NCBI GenBank assembly: GCA_019137255.1
Contig: WPDH01000034.1
Location: forward strand, 248,001-312,000
Source: Corinectria fuckeliana
Taxonomy: Eukaryota; Ascomycota; Sordariomycetes; Hypocreales; Nectriaceae
Length of the DNA: 64,000 nucleotides
Direction of reading: 5' to 3'
A program made the position numbers and the translations under genes. The notes under the pieces are model-generated. The model saw nothing but the letters and a program-made list of their open reading frames with translations. It did no database searches and was not told the origin of the DNA. Each line of letters begins with the position of its first letter. Within the stretch, counting starts at the first letter, position 1. This document shows positions 1 to 11,945 of the stretch, piece by piece.

Positions 1-1826
1 TTGGTCAAGAACGCGTGGTCAACCTCGTGTCACCTAGTGTCATTACTGAGATATCCCGCAGGCTGAGCCTGTCCGTATGCTAGATCCGAGGCTCCGATTT
101 CGAGCCCCGGTTGGAGGCAGCTGCTAATATTGCTAATGCGTTAGCTGCTGCTGTGGCTGCTATAGCTGCTGCGGCTGGAGGGTGATGAGAAGTTATTGGT
201 ATAGCTGCTGCTGTTGGCCCTGTTGGCCCTGCCGTGACTACGTCTGGTGCTAAGATAGTAAAATACATAAAGCTTATCGCTCTGTTGATGACAGCCACGT
301 TACCAAACCTAGCATTGTTACACGTTTGTTGCCAGTTTGGTTAGTATAGCACTACCATCCAGAGAATTGTGAGACTCGCGCGTCGCCGCCTGAGGCCGAC
401 ACCAACAATGGCAACGGCAATGGCAATGTTGCAACAATGAGAACATTGGCCGTCATGGCTCCAACCATAGCACTGGGTGCAACGTTGTTTGTTGGCCCTT
501 TCCTGCGGCTTGTCAACAAGTCAGCGAATGAGTACGATATGGGAGGTAGAAAAGACTTGCACCGATGGTCAGCATGCAGTTTCAGCTAAAAGCAAGGTAT
601 TGTGACAGCATTCGAAGTAAGGGAACGTGAATCTATTGTTGTTGCAAGGGCAGGGTAGAGTGTTAATACTGTGGGCGGGGTTCGACGCAAGGCTTGAAGG
701 CTGAAGACAAGGTGGAGAAGAAGACGGAGAAGAGACTGTAAAAAGGACGCGAACGAAAAACAAGGATAATTGAGTGAGAGACAAGGGTAATTTGATCAAC
801 GGCGACAGGCGAATGCGGATTGTGTTTGTGGTCGAAGAGGATGGGACCACGTACTTGGCTTGAAGATAGTTGAAGGAGAAAGCAAAGAAAGAGCAGATGG
901 AGAGGGATAAAAGAAACACGGGTCATGAGCCTCCCGGTCTTGTTCGTTTGGTTGGATAATGTTTCTTGAGAGCGATGTTGTTTGGCTCAAGTTTGCGAAC
1001 GGTACAGCAGCCTCAATAAATAGGTTCGTACTTATTCATTATCACCGCCTGGCGGGCTGCCACGGCTTCGGCAACAGATCGCCCTCCTACCTACTAACCT
1101 TGTGCCTTCGTACTGCACCTGACTTGCTACTAGTAGCATTTATATGCACTCTTCCGACAAGTGTATGTGCCCTGTGTCTACTCGTAATTGAGACTTGGCT
1201 GTACTGTACTTGAAGTGCACAAGGCAACCTAGGAGCTATTCATTGACTTATGAGTCGTTCGCCCACCTCTTTCCCGGTTCATATAAGAGTGCGCTCGAGG
1301 TGTAATTATTCTGCCGATCATATTTCGAGTCTGGCTCAAGAGGAACCATATCAAGAAGGAGCTGCAGGCTTCGTTGCAACAGCATGCCTGTGCAAGGAAG
1401 ACGTGAAATGGCGTCCTTCTGCATTGGCGAAAGCTATAACATGCCCATTGGCGGAACTGACTTATGTTAACATTGCTTCCGAGCTTAAGCTGCGTAAATT
1501 TGGATCTATCTCATCACAAAGAGCTGTCAATCATGATATTTTAGTATTTTCGAGGTTATCATATAATAAAGAGCCAACGATGGTGCAGAGACATACCGAA
1601 AGTACTTAGACTAACTAGGCCTACGCTGGAACGTGTCTCGGTTCGGAGGTGTCCCAACGGCAAGATTTCCTATTTGAGTCTAATTCTAAAAAAAGCCCTT
1701 CATTATGTCATCAATGTCCGTGCGCATACGTGCCCATCTCCACCTCCTTGCTTGATGCCAAGCGACACCCACTACCACAAAACGGACAATTAAATCGCCA
1801 AAAACCGCAAAAGAACAAAAGAACGT
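1..1826. other. Gene-free left end
   Basis: I see no supportable protein gene here. There is a short GCT-rich alanine/threonine-like stretch near 80-300 and scattered open frames without domain features, splice structure or codon regularity. The Pol III terminator of the tRNA gene on the minus strand lies just before 1827 (two T4 runs on that strand at about 1807-1821). Confidence 0.6.
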
Positions 1827-1967
1827 CTCCCCGGGATGGGCTCGAACCATCAACCTCCTGATAGACCATATATAACAGTCAGACGCGCTCTCGACTCTTT
1901 GTTAGTTTTCTTGGTGGCAATAGGCGGTTTCTGCGGGTTTACTTACAGCCAATTGCGCCACCGGGGA
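1827..1967 (-). tRNA. tRNA-Asn(GTT) with two introns, one in the D-loop
   Basis: Read from 1967 down to 1827, the exons fold into a complete 74-nt tRNA. Acceptor TCCCCGG pairs perfectly with CCGGGGA. The D-stem is GCGC/GCGC, the anticodon stem TCTGA/TCAGG with loop CTGTTAA (anticodon GTT), and the T arm is GATGG-TTCGAGC-CCATC, with discriminator G. A14, G18, G19, A21 and TTCGA are all present. A 10-nt intron follows A37, the usual site. A second, 57-nt insert (1946 down to 1890) sits between T20a and A21. It starts GTAAGT, carries CTAAC at 1905-1901 and ends AG. The total of 74+57+10 is exactly the 141-nt span. The A-box (TGGCGCAATTGG) and B-box (GGTTCGAGCCC) are intact, and T4 runs follow the 3' end. 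Whether the D-loop insert is removed, and by which machinery, cannot be told from sequence. Confidence 0.85.
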
Positions 1968-4486
1968 TGTATCCTGGTTGGTTTCCGGCCTCCGAATAAC
2001 GTGTCATAGCCTGCCTCAGCCATCTGAAAGAAGTAATTCTTGTTGAAATTTCAGCTAACAGCGTGTATGGACGCCGACAGGCGAAAGAGCGGCGGCCTGT
2101 GGTTGATGCCTTTGGCATAGATGTTTATGAGATAGATAGACAGTGAGCGGCATGGTGTCATCGAAGATCAGCGGTCGACGTGGATGTCCTGCACGAGGGT
2201 CAACCACCAGTCGACGTCGATATAGACCTCTTCCCTCATCCCCGAGCCTTTATCCCTTACTTTTTATCACCAGTTCGTTCTAGACTGGTAGGCCAGTAGT
2301 ATAAGAACTGGATCTCGGAAACCGGACCTGGACATGACTGCGAGAAAACCTTCTCACAGAATCAAAGGGCGTTGATCCCACAAGGGGAAGTACCGGGGCC
2401 AATAGAGCGCACATGTTAGGGTAGAACCTCCATTCGCGGATTCTACGTTGCAGGACGAAGGCGGGAGACAATTGGTGGTATCCATCCTGGTTCACCTGCA
2501 CATCGTCGCCGTGTGCTTAAGCGGCGAGGGTAACCGCCGAAGAAGCGATAATGCCCTAGGGAAATCTGGTCCATTCCAAAGGAAGGGGCTTAGGTGAGTG
2601 AATTATGAGGCACCCTGACCAACAGGAGATGACAAGCTGGTGGCTATGCCGGAGGAAGAAACACCTGACACCTCAGTTGTTGTGGTGGAGTACCAACATG
2701 ACATGCAGTGATCTCCAAACTCTCCGAAGCCTAACCTCGGAACTGCCCCCCCTTGGAGTGGGCTTTTGTCGCCGATGTGCGCTGCAATGGAATGGGTCAA
2801 ACCCGGGATTTGCAGACGGAATCGGAGAGACAAAGGCAAGTGTGGGGCCGTACCGTGGGAATCGGAAACCGGAGCCGGGACGAGGACACTGGCCCACGAC
2901 GGTTACCAGTGATTGAGGCGGTGGCGGATTTGGAGCAGTCGGGCAGCTGGGAGAAGGGAGGACAGATTCAGCCTTGAGGCCTCGTTGGAGAGACGATCAC
3001 GAGGACGCCTCGCAACTCCATTTGCGGAGAGTTGCTTAATCTTGAAAGTGTAAATTCATTAGGCTGGCTGGACGTCATATCTACAGTCTAGGTGCAAGGC
3101 TGAGCGACGGACGGGGCATGGCGATCGGGGAGCTGACTGCTTTGACGGTCGGGCAATTATGTGGATTTAGAGTCGAGAAGCATACTGGAACTGCGGTCGA
3201 CATCTCCACCCTTCATTTTTCGGTCATTTCTACATGCAGTATGGATACGACGAGAGGCGGAGGCGGAGAGGCGGGGGAGAGATGCTGATTAGTCCATGGC
3301 CATTGCCAAGCCAAGCTCTTCTTGGCGGTGGTTGAAAATGCGACGAAGAGATGAATTGGGCTGTACTAGACGGAGGCGGTGCAATAAGTCACGTTCCCGG
3401 TGTTCCGAGAAGATGGCATGGATGATAGCGCGTTGCGGTCATGATTGGGTGGATCGTCTCGAAGATGACTCGAGCACACCACTTCGAGCATCGGACGTTC
3501 GACCTGGACTTGAACTCGAGAGCCAGGATGCAGCACTTTTGGCGACAATCTCATAGTAGCAGGGCGAAACCGATTGTTCGAAATTGAGGTTGTGTTAGGG
3601 ACGAGGCCACGAAGCTAGGGTGCGATGCATTCGACCAGCCAGCATCATCGGCACCACGCCGATCCGGGGAGCAGTCGACGAACTGATCGTCGCCAGGCTG
3701 TTTGTTGGCTGTGTTGGAATGCTCCAAGACATGGAGCCTTTGGAGAACCAAGGAACCCAGTGCTAGGACGGCTAGTGCAAGGGTCGACAAGTTTGTGCCG
3801 GATGTGTCGTTACCCGAGAGACGACGTCGCTTGGCGTGTCTTTACAAAGCAGATGGCGAGAAGTTGTCGCCGGGTGACTTGCAGAGCGGCGGCCGGTTTG
3901 CGCCGGGGCTGCTTGTCAATGACGGGTATGGAGAAGGCCATAAGAATGGGCGACGAAGTGGAGAAGGATGGTTTGTCGCATTGGTCGTATCCCGCCGTGA
4001 TGCGCCTCGCGAAGGAAGCCTTCTCCGTGAGAGGCAATGTTTTAATTGCTGGAGCCTAGTCGCGAGGGCGTGGGCCGTGTAGCCGGGGATGGACGCAAGG
4101 TACCCCGCACCAGCTCCAGAAGGCCAATCAGAGGAGCAACAGCCAGCGGCATAGGACGCTAGAATCATCATGTTCTAGGGGTTCTGGGGGCCTGGTGAGC
4201 CCTGCAGGAAGCGTTGTCTGAAGCGTTACATAGTACCTATCTAAGCGTCCCGTGGGTGTCAGTCGACGTCAATCATCAAGGGCTGCTGTCTGAGGTGTCG
4301 ACGAGGACATTAAATAGGAAGCACCTCCCCCTCCCGAAACATTGTGATACCCCCTCTTGCACCTACTGCACCCCTTCCCTGCAACATCATCGCACTCTCG
4401 CACTCTCGCACTCTCGCATTCTTTTCGGGACTGCACCCAACACCGCAACCATACCATCGGCACATATACACCATCCATACGCAAAA
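1968..4486. other. Gene-free intergenic region
   Basis: No open frame here looks like a protein gene: the frames are short, arginine-rich and without motifs. The last 250 bases, rich in C and T, look like the promoter and leader of the band 7 gene starting at 4487. Confidence 0.55.
4391..4418 (+). repeat. Tandem CGCACTCT repeat in the band 7 gene leader
   Basis: About three and a half copies of the 8-bp unit CGCACTCT lie 69-96 bases before the start codon at 4487, so probably in the 5' leader or core promoter. This is a pyrimidine-rich strand, common in fungal leaders. Confidence 0.8.
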
Positions 4487-5664
4487 ATGTCATCCATCCC
4501 CGAAGTCCAAGTCAACGGCGGCAGCTCGTCCAAGGCGGTCGAGCCGCCCGCTGTCGGCTTCCAGACCCAGTCCAAGATGGACGTGATTCCGCCCAAGAAG
4601 GAGGATCTCCAGCGCAGCTATGCCACCGTCGTCGAGCGCGAGGCCAACCCCAAGGGCTGGTACGGCACTATGAGTACGCTTTCCCCATGTCTCCAACGCA
4701 CACCCATGCGCTAACGCTTCGCCCACAGTCAACACCCTCGGCAACGTCGTCGGGGTCATGGGCGCCATCCCCTGCTGCATCATCTGCCCGAACCCCTTCA
4801 AGAACGTCCAGCAGGGCAACGTCGGCCTCGTCACCAAGTTCGGCCGCTTCTACAAGGCCGTCGACCCCGGCCTCGTCCAGGTCAACCCTCTGAGCGAGCG
4901 CCTCATCCAGATCGACGTCAAGATCCAGACGGCCGAGGTCCCCGAGCAGGTCTGCATGACCAAGGACAACGTCACTCTGCGCCTCACCTCGGTCATCTAC
5001 TACCACATCGTCGCTCCCCACATTGCTGCTTTCGGTATCAACAACGTCCGACAGGCTCTGATGGAGCGTACCCAGACCACCCTGCGCCACGTCGTCGGTG
5101 CCCGCGTTCTTCAGGATGTCATTGAGCGTCGCGAGGAGATCGCCCAGTCCATCGGCGAGATCATCGAGGATGTTGCCGCTGGCTGGGGTGTCCAAGTCGA
5201 GAGCATGCTCATCAAGGACATCATCTTCAGTCAGGAGCTCCAAGAGTCCCTCTCCATGGCCGCCCAGAGCAAGCGTATCGGTGAAAGCAAGATCATTGCT
5301 GCCAAGGCTGAGGTACCTATGCGGGCATGCGCCTTACAGATGCAACTTTGCTGACACTCCCGTCTCTCAGGTCGAATCGGCCAAGCTGATGCGCCAAGCC
5401 GCCGACATCCTCAGCTCTGCCCCTGCCATGCAGATCCGCTACCTTGAGGCGATGCAGGCGATGGCCAAGTCGTCCAACAGCAAGGTCATCTTCATGCCCG
5501 GCGCCAGCCAGAACGTGGGCAATGTCCTCAACGCCGCCATAGCTGCCAACCCTACTGGCGAGTCCAGCAGTGGTGGCAACCATGATGGTGGCAACAATGA
5601 TTTTGGAGGTCAGGACCCGGGTTTCCAACAAGCCATGCACGCCCGCATGGTGGAAAACTTTTAA
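4487..5664 (+). CDS. Stomatin-type SPFH/band 7 membrane protein
   Basis: Three exons (4487-4673, 4729-5312, 5371-5664) joined by 55- and 58-nt GT..AG introns give 354 residues. The band 7/SPFH domain runs from about residue 80 to 260, with family hallmarks such as the FGRFYKAVDPGL segment and the long helical region ending in SKRIGESKIIAAKAE. A short hydrophobic segment with clustered cysteines (IPCCIICPNPF) precedes it, a likely membrane-anchoring and perhaps palmitoylated hairpin as in stomatins. The tail is rich in G, N and S. Members of this family oligomerise in membrane microdomains and influence channel or protease complexes; the exact role in this fungus is not shown. The start was chosen at the first ATG after a CT-rich leader, in an AAAAATG context. 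It is a stomatin-like member rather than a classical mitochondrial prohibitin. Confidence 0.9.
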
Positions 5665-6936
5665 ACCAAAGTCATCATCATCTGTCGGAGCACCGCCGCT
5701 AACGGTTGGGGGTTCCCCTCAACGGGAATAGGCTGGTCTACTTGATTTCGAAAGCGACATCAGTTGCTCACCTCGTCTTCAACAACAGCGCTGCGTCTTT
5801 CGCTGGCCCTCCCAACCTGATGCCCACAAGCCTTCGTTTTAATCTTCTGCTTTCGCTACGCCCGATGCCTTACCGACGACAAACCTTTTAATACCCACCA
5901 CTTCACCAACCCACGGTCAGCTGTGCACTTTTACTCCAGTCTAAACGGAATGTTTCTCAAAGTGTGGCTCCTGTACGAGATGGAATTGATGGAAACGATT
6001 ATGATGTGCCATGGCACGGACAGATACCCAGATGGCTCAGAAGAGCACCGGATTGTGGGAATGGATGGATCATGTTTTAACTGCTAGTTATGGATACCCC
6101 AACTCATTCGCTTGAATTAGTACTTCTTGTATGAATCGTCGCACAGTGTGCATCGCTGTGTTGAATTTTCCGTGCCCTTGAGAAAGAAGTCCTTCTGTCA
6201 CCCTCAATCCTTAACCCAGACCTAAAGCTCGTTATCGACATCGTGATTCTTGATGGTGAGTGGCCTAGCGCCAGTGATTGATTTAGTTTGCAATATTTGC
6301 CAGCAACGACGATAATCACCTCGATGGGCTCCAACGGCTAGAATTTTCGAATTGCCGTCTGGGCTCTCTTATCCTCGTACCAATGCCTAGGTACTCATTA
6401 CTTTCCAAGGCATGGCGAGCTTGGCTAGTTACTTCATCAAGTCTCCATCCAAGATGTGAGCGTTAGGAGTCACATATATTAAGCTCTTTCATGATTTTGA
6501 ACGTCGAAGACACGACTTGACTTTTTTTTAGACCCTGCTCCAATACAATATCTGTCTCCCTTCTCCCTCCCCGAGTCAAAATCCAAGGAAACACATCAAA
6601 GGACGCTAAAGAGACAGGGAGCAGATAAAGCACAAAAAAATAAGTTAAAAAATGACCATCCACGCCAATATGCCCCTTCCGCCCAAACGCCAGCCGACCA
6701 GGAAAAAGGTGGGGGCAACAGTTAAGCCAGAAGCTGCCATGCCAAAGTCTCTCAGGTATCACATATCTACACGTCGGGAACCGTCCAATCGTTCGTTGTG
6801 TTGGGAATGGTCCGTCGGGAGTGTCCAGACGAGTAAGAGAAAGGAGGGAGGCGGAGCAGGACGAGACCCAGTCCGTTCCCGTTGATCCGTTTCAGCGTCG
6901 TCGCGGCGCGAGCCGCAACTTCTTCCGTTGGGGTTC
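5665..6936. other. Convergent intergenic region
   Basis: These 1.27 kb between the 3' ends of the band 7 gene (plus) and NOP58 (minus) contain no supportable gene. They should hold both 3' untranslated regions. AT content rises around 5900-6660. Confidence 0.6.
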
Positions 6937-8947
6937 CTAGTCCGAGGAGTGGCGCTTCTTCTTCTTCTGCTTTTTCTCCTTCTTGGGCTCGACCTCTTCT
7001 TCCGATTCGTCATGCTTGCGCTTCTTCTTCTTCTCCGACTCAGGCTTGACGGGAGTCTGGGCCTTGGAGGGGGTGGACTTCTCCTCAGCCTTGCGCAGCT
7101 TCTTCAGCTCCTTCTTGCTGACGACCTTGGGGGTGCCGTCATCGTTGATGTCGACGTCGCCACGCTCGTACTTGCGCTTGAACTTCTTGACTGAGATACC
7201 GGCAGCTTCGGCGAGACGCTCGTAGTCAGCCTCTGACAGCTTCTTTCCCTTGGCAGGGGTGGCAGCCTCGTCGTCGCTGTTCTCCTCGGCATCCTTCATC
7301 TCCTGATCGACCTCCTCGACCAGCTTCTTCGACTTCTTGCTCTTCTTGGCAGACTTGGGCTCGTCGGCCTCGTCGGCCTCGTCGCTGACACCATCGGCAT
7401 CGGCATTGTATCGGCGAGTCTCCTTGAGAACAAACTGGCCAGCACCAACAATCTCGCCCGCAGGGGTAACGTTGGCGCCCTTAGGAAGCAAGGGCTTGCC
7501 CTCGAGTTTTCGAAGCGCGTTCTCGAGCTTGATGCGGTTACTGAGGCCAAGAATAGCGCGCTCCTCCTCATCGACGTCGTCCTCGAACTCGCCGAGAGCG
7601 TCGACACGCAGACCCAGCGCGGCCTTGGAAGCCAGCATACGGGCGATCTTACCCTTGTTTCGTCCAGTGGCCTGGCCGATAAGAGAGGAGTGGTAGATGA
7701 GACCATACTTGGGAGTGTCATGCTTGGTCTTGAGAGCACGGAAGAGAGCCTTCTCGGCACCGAGAATCTGGATGGTGGAACCGGGAGACTTGGCGAGGCT
7801 GATGAGAGAACCAGCGTGGGCGATGAGACGGGCGCCAACCAGGTAGCCGACGAGAGCAGTCAGGTTAGGGGCGATGGCGCGCATTCGGCTCTCCAGGTAC
7901 GATGACAGCTGAGCTCGGTACTCGGTGTAGGTGATGACTTGGTCGGCCAGGAGCTTGATGTTGTCGAGATCCTCGTCGGTGATCTCGGTACCCATGCTGA
8001 TCTCGGCGGCAGCCTTGATTGCGGCCTCCACCTCCTCAGGCAGGATCTCGGAGAGATCGCTGTCAACCATGCTGGTGCGCATGCCGACGGAGAGGACGAC
8101 ACGAGCGTAGGCCAAGTTGTCGTTCAGGATCTTGGCCATCTCGGGGAAGTGCCAGCCGTACCACTCCTTGGTTCGCATAGCGTAGACGTTGAGTTCCTTG
8201 TCGAGGTCATCAAGGAGCTTGATGGCCTGGATGATCATGGAGTCGACCTTGTCGGCAGAAAACTTGAGCTTATGGCGGGACATGGAGTGAGAGAGACCGA
8301 GGGCCATGCGGTCAATGTTCTCGAGCTCCAGGCCGGGGATCAGGTTGGAGAGGGAGCCACGAATGCCTCGGAAGAGATCCATGGTGTTGGAGCCCGACAC
8401 GGGGGAGATGTTGAACTGCGGCATGTTGGAGATGGCGGTGCCCAGCTTCATGTCGGCGACGGCGAGGGAAGCCTTCTTCTCGGCCTTGAGGTCCTCGAGG
8501 AGCCCGAGAAGTAGGTCCGGGATCTTGCCGTCCTTGAGGGCAGCAGCCTCCTCGAGAGCGGTGGCAGCGCTGTCGAACTTGACAAACTTCTTCAGCTTCA
8601 GCCTGGTGGACGCGAGCCATGTCAGTGGAGTCCATTGTATGCTTGGTTGCTGGCCCATTTCGACGAGAAACGAGGCTGGATTGCCTCGCTCCGGTGATGA
8701 CGAGGTTCTTGGATTGGAAGAGCAAAAATGCAGGCACTCACATCTCGACGACCTTCTCAGGACGTCCCAACTCGGCAGCGAGTTCCTCATTCTTCAACAT
8801 CTTCTTGTCGGTAGCCTTGAACAGGCCATAGCTGCCAGTTGTTAGCACTCCGTACATCATTGACCAGGCTACACATTCCGTCGTGCCCCCGTTCCCCAAG
8901 GTCGCGACTTACCCTGCCGGCGTCTCGGCGAGCACAAAGAGCGACAT
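6937..8947 (-). CDS. nop58: Nucleolar protein NOP58, box C/D snoRNP core
   Basis: Three exons on the minus strand (8947-8913, 8831-8742, 8602-6937) give 596 residues. The protein begins MSLFVLAETPAGYGLFKA, the typical NOP5 N-terminus, followed by the coiled-coil NOSIC region and the Nop domain (segment GATGRNKGKIARMLASKAAL). It ends in a lysine/glutamate-rich KKE/D-type tail, usual for eukaryotic NOP58. With NOP56, fibrillarin and SNU13 it forms box C/D snoRNPs that direct 2'-O-methylation of rRNA and 18S processing in the nucleolus. The 35-nt first exon ends in phase 2 and joins at GG|C. The gene is divergent from VMA6, with 491 bp between start codons. Length and architecture match the family, so I am confident of the call. 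Confidence 0.96.
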
Positions 8948-9438
8948 CTTGGCTTCGCGTGCGCTTTCCCGGTGATACTGAACTGGTCGATTGGCGTCGT
9001 GGCTTCCTCGCGAGGCACAATTCCGTCCGAAGTGCACGCTGCAAAGGAAAGTGCGAGATGATCTGGGCGAAGGAAAAATTTCAGTTGAAGCTCCAAAGTC
9101 TCCACCCAATTTTTTTTCGCCGGCTGGTGCTGGTGCACAAAGTGGGTTGCATACATGGCGCATCGGCTTGCGGCGGTACTGTTTCTCCGGAAGCATCCTT
9201 CCAGGTCTGTTGGTACGTACCTACTGCAAAGTGCCCCTTTGGCTGGCCACTCACGTGCAAGCGGCGTTGACGCAGCTCCCGTCGTTGTCGTTTGATGCAG
9301 GCGGAATGCTAGGCGGCATCTTTGGACGATCCAGCTTCCACCTTCAAACCGCCCAAGTCACCCGTTCCCGCAAGACGTCGCGCCTCTCCTCATCAGCCTT
9401 ATACGCGTTAGACTCGAGCGAATCTCTCTTCAGACAAG
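8948..9438. promoter_or_regulatory. Divergent promoter, NOP58 / VMA6
   Basis: The 491 bases separate two start codons facing away from each other. I see no further gene. Pyrimidine-rich stretches precede the VMA6 start. No TATA box is obvious. Confidence 0.6.
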
Positions 9439-10708
9439 ATGGAGGGTCTTCTTTTCAACGTCAACAATGGGTACGTAGAAACCTATAAAGCTTCCATCAA
9501 CATGCAACTAGGAACTGACCCTAGCAACAGCTACGTCGAGGGCATTGTCCGCGGCTATCGCAACAGCCTGCTCACTGGCTCAGCCTACAACAACTTGACG
9601 CAGTGCGAGACCATCGATGGTATGATCCTGCATCCAACCTGATCCCTCCCGCTCCTTTTGACTGAGACGTCCCAGACTTGAAGCTCCAGCTCGGCCCTGC
9701 CTACGGCGACTTCCTCGCATCCCTTCCTCCCAACCCATCTACCTCGAGCCTCGCAGCCAAGACGACGGAAAAGCTCATCTCCGAGTTCCGATACGTGCGC
9801 GCCAATGCCGTCGGATCACTGGCGACCTTCATGGACTACGTCACCTATGGTTACATGATTGACAATGTTGCCCTTCTCATCACTGGCACCTTGCATGAGC
9901 GCGACACCCGCGAGCTTCTCGAGCGATGCCACCCTCTCGGCTGGTTCGAGACCATGCCTGTCCTTTGCGTTGCCACCAACATTGAGGAGCTCTACAACAG
10001 TGTCCTAATTGAGACCCCGCTAGCGCCTTACTTCAAGGGTAGCCTGAGCCACCAGGATCTCGACGAGCTCAACATCGAGATTGTCCGCAACACCCTCTAC
10101 AAGAACTACCTGGAGGACTTTTACAACTTCGTCAACACCCACTCTGATATGGCGGGAACCCCCACTTCGGAGGTCATGTCTGAAATTCTTGAATTCGAGG
10201 CGGATCGTCGAGCCATCAACATCACCCTCAACTCATTTGGCACAGACCTGACCAAGGCCGACCGTAGCAAGCTCTACCCCAGCTTTGGTAAGCTCTATCC
10301 CGAGGGAACCCTGATGCTGTCGCGCGCGGATGATCCCGAGGGCGTCCGTCTGGCTGTCGACGGTGTGCACGATTTCAAAACCTTTTTCGATGCCATCTCT
10401 GTTGGTGGCGGCCCCTCTGGCCCTGGCAACATGGGCGGTGGCTCCTCTGAGGGAAAGACCCTCGAGGACATGTTCTACCAGAAGGAGATGGAAATCTCCA
10501 AAGGCGCCTTTACCAGACAGTTCACCTATGCCATTATATATGGCTGGGTGAAGCTTAGAGAGCAGGTTTGTCCCCCTCGTCTCGTCCAATTTATTACCAA
10601 TATACGGAGACTAACAAGGCGTAGGAAATTCGCAACATCACATGGATTGCCGAATGCATAGCTCAGAACCAGAAGGAGCGCATTGGCAACTACATCAGTG
10701 TCTTCTGA
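9439..10708 (+). CDS. vma6: V-type ATPase V0 subunit d (Vma6)
   Basis: Four exons (9439-9470, 9531-9619, 9676-10565, 10625-10708) encode 364 residues, slightly longer than yeast Vma6. The N-terminus MEGLLFNVNNGYVEGIVRGYR and the C-terminal EIRNITWIAECIAQNQKERI segment are hallmarks of subunit d. This peripheral protein caps the proteolipid ring of V0 and couples it to the central stalk of V1, so it is needed for acidification of vacuoles, Golgi and endosomes. Three small introns of about 56-60 nt follow the family habit of start-proximal introns in fungi. A glycine/serine-rich insertion (around GGGPSGPGNMGGGSS) near residue 295 is typical of filamentous fungi. The gene converges on the uS15m gene, 212 bases downstream. 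Confidence 0.96.
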
Positions 10709-10920
10709 TTTCCTGCATCCTCCAATGGCACCCCTAACAGGGTTCGATTTTAGCTTGATTTTGTGTAGTATAGCAACTGTGAGCTCGTAATGGCACGGAA
10801 AGGTTCTGACAACTGGCGCATGGGACGGTGACGGGTAAACGCAAGGCAGCTCAAACAAGTTCGCTCGTCTTTGATGGCGGCTTTGTATTGTACATAGAGA
10901 ACACGTATTCTACAGCAGTC

Positions 10921-11945
10921 CTACAACTCGATCTGGTCCCTGTATGTGGCAGTCGTGAGGCCCAGCTTCTCGATCATGTGGGTCCAACGCTCACCTCCTC
11001 TCTCCTTGCGCTCCATGTACTTGAGGAGCTTTTGTCTTCGATGTAGCAGCAACCTCAAATTGCGCTTGTTGTGCTTGTCCTTGTAGCCCCTGTTGATTTC
11101 GAGGGCCTGGGACACGGTGCGGATTTTTGCCGTCAATATGGCAATCTGAACCTCGGAGCTGCCGGTGTCCGGGCCGGCGCGGCTGGGCATGGGCAAGGTG
11201 TTGGGGTTGATGGACTCGGGCTTGGGCTTGAGGAACTTGTCCGTCTTGTGGCGGCCGAATTCGTCGACGATGCGCCGCACGTTGGCGTGGAAGCGGTCCT
11301 TGCCGCTGCTGTTGCTCAAGGCCGTTATGCGCTTCAGAGCCTCGACGGCCTTGGCATGTACCTGCTCGTGCTTCTTCATCTTGTCCTCTCCAGTCCCGGG
11401 CTCCATCTGCGACTCGACCATGCCGACCATGGGCTTGGTGAGGGTGTATGCGTGCTTGACAGCCTCCTGCAGCTCAGACTCCGTGAGGAAATGGTTCCGC
11501 AGCTCGGGCGACCACGTCTGCGCCTTCTGCGACGCAACAACCTCGCCGGCGCCGTCCTCTGCGGGCGCACTGGGAACGGGACCCTGGCCGGCCGAGTCTA
11601 GGGACTCGACAAAGGGCGTGGAGAGGCCTCGGATGGGGTCGCCCGCGGCCTCGTGACGCTCGCGCTGGAGCTCATCGCGGCGCTGGACGTTGGCCGCCTT
11701 GCGCTGCTGTGCTTGGGCATATCGGTAGGGATCCCGCTTGGCGTGGCGCTTCTTGTCGCGCATGGAGAGGTTGACCGTCTGGACGAGGGGGAGGAAGTTT
11801 GTAGTCGAGGGCTTGGCGGAAGGTCGGAGGCAGACTGCGGGCGATTGGTTAGCAACTTCAGCTCCAAAGTCCATAGCAGCGTATGAGAACTCATCATACG
11901 ATTCATTGAACCTAGGCGCGGCAGCGCCTGTAGTCTGGGCGGCAT
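10921..11945 (-). CDS. mrps28: Mitochondrial small-subunit ribosomal protein uS15m (Mrps28)
   Basis: Two exons (11945-11900 and 11834-10921; 65-nt intron) encode 319 residues. The first exon gives MPPRLQALPRLGSMN, a basic, acid-poor N-terminus suited to mitochondrial import. The conserved S15 fold lies in the last ~120 residues, with the diagnostic GSSEVQIAILTAKI stretch and the NLRLLLHRRQKLLKYM helix, ending in the RDQIEL-type terminus. uS15 binds the central domain of small-subunit rRNA early in assembly. The long N-terminal extension is normal for fungal mitochondrial versions. The gene is divergent from RPS0 with 340 bp between starts, so mitochondrial and cytosolic ribosomal proteins may share control. 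The intron junction was chosen because it keeps frame (C|TC) and yields a credible presequence. Confidence 0.92.

Noticed and set aside
80..298. Ala/Thr-rich 72-codon frame at the left end
   Set aside because: Derived from GCT-type triplet repeats; no start context or other exon nearby.
1849..1890. Initially read the 1.8-kb locus as only a 3' fragment of tRNA-Asn
   Set aside because: The matching 5' acceptor and D-stem were found 57 nt further upstream on the same strand, restoring a perfect tRNA, so it is an interrupted rather than a truncated gene.
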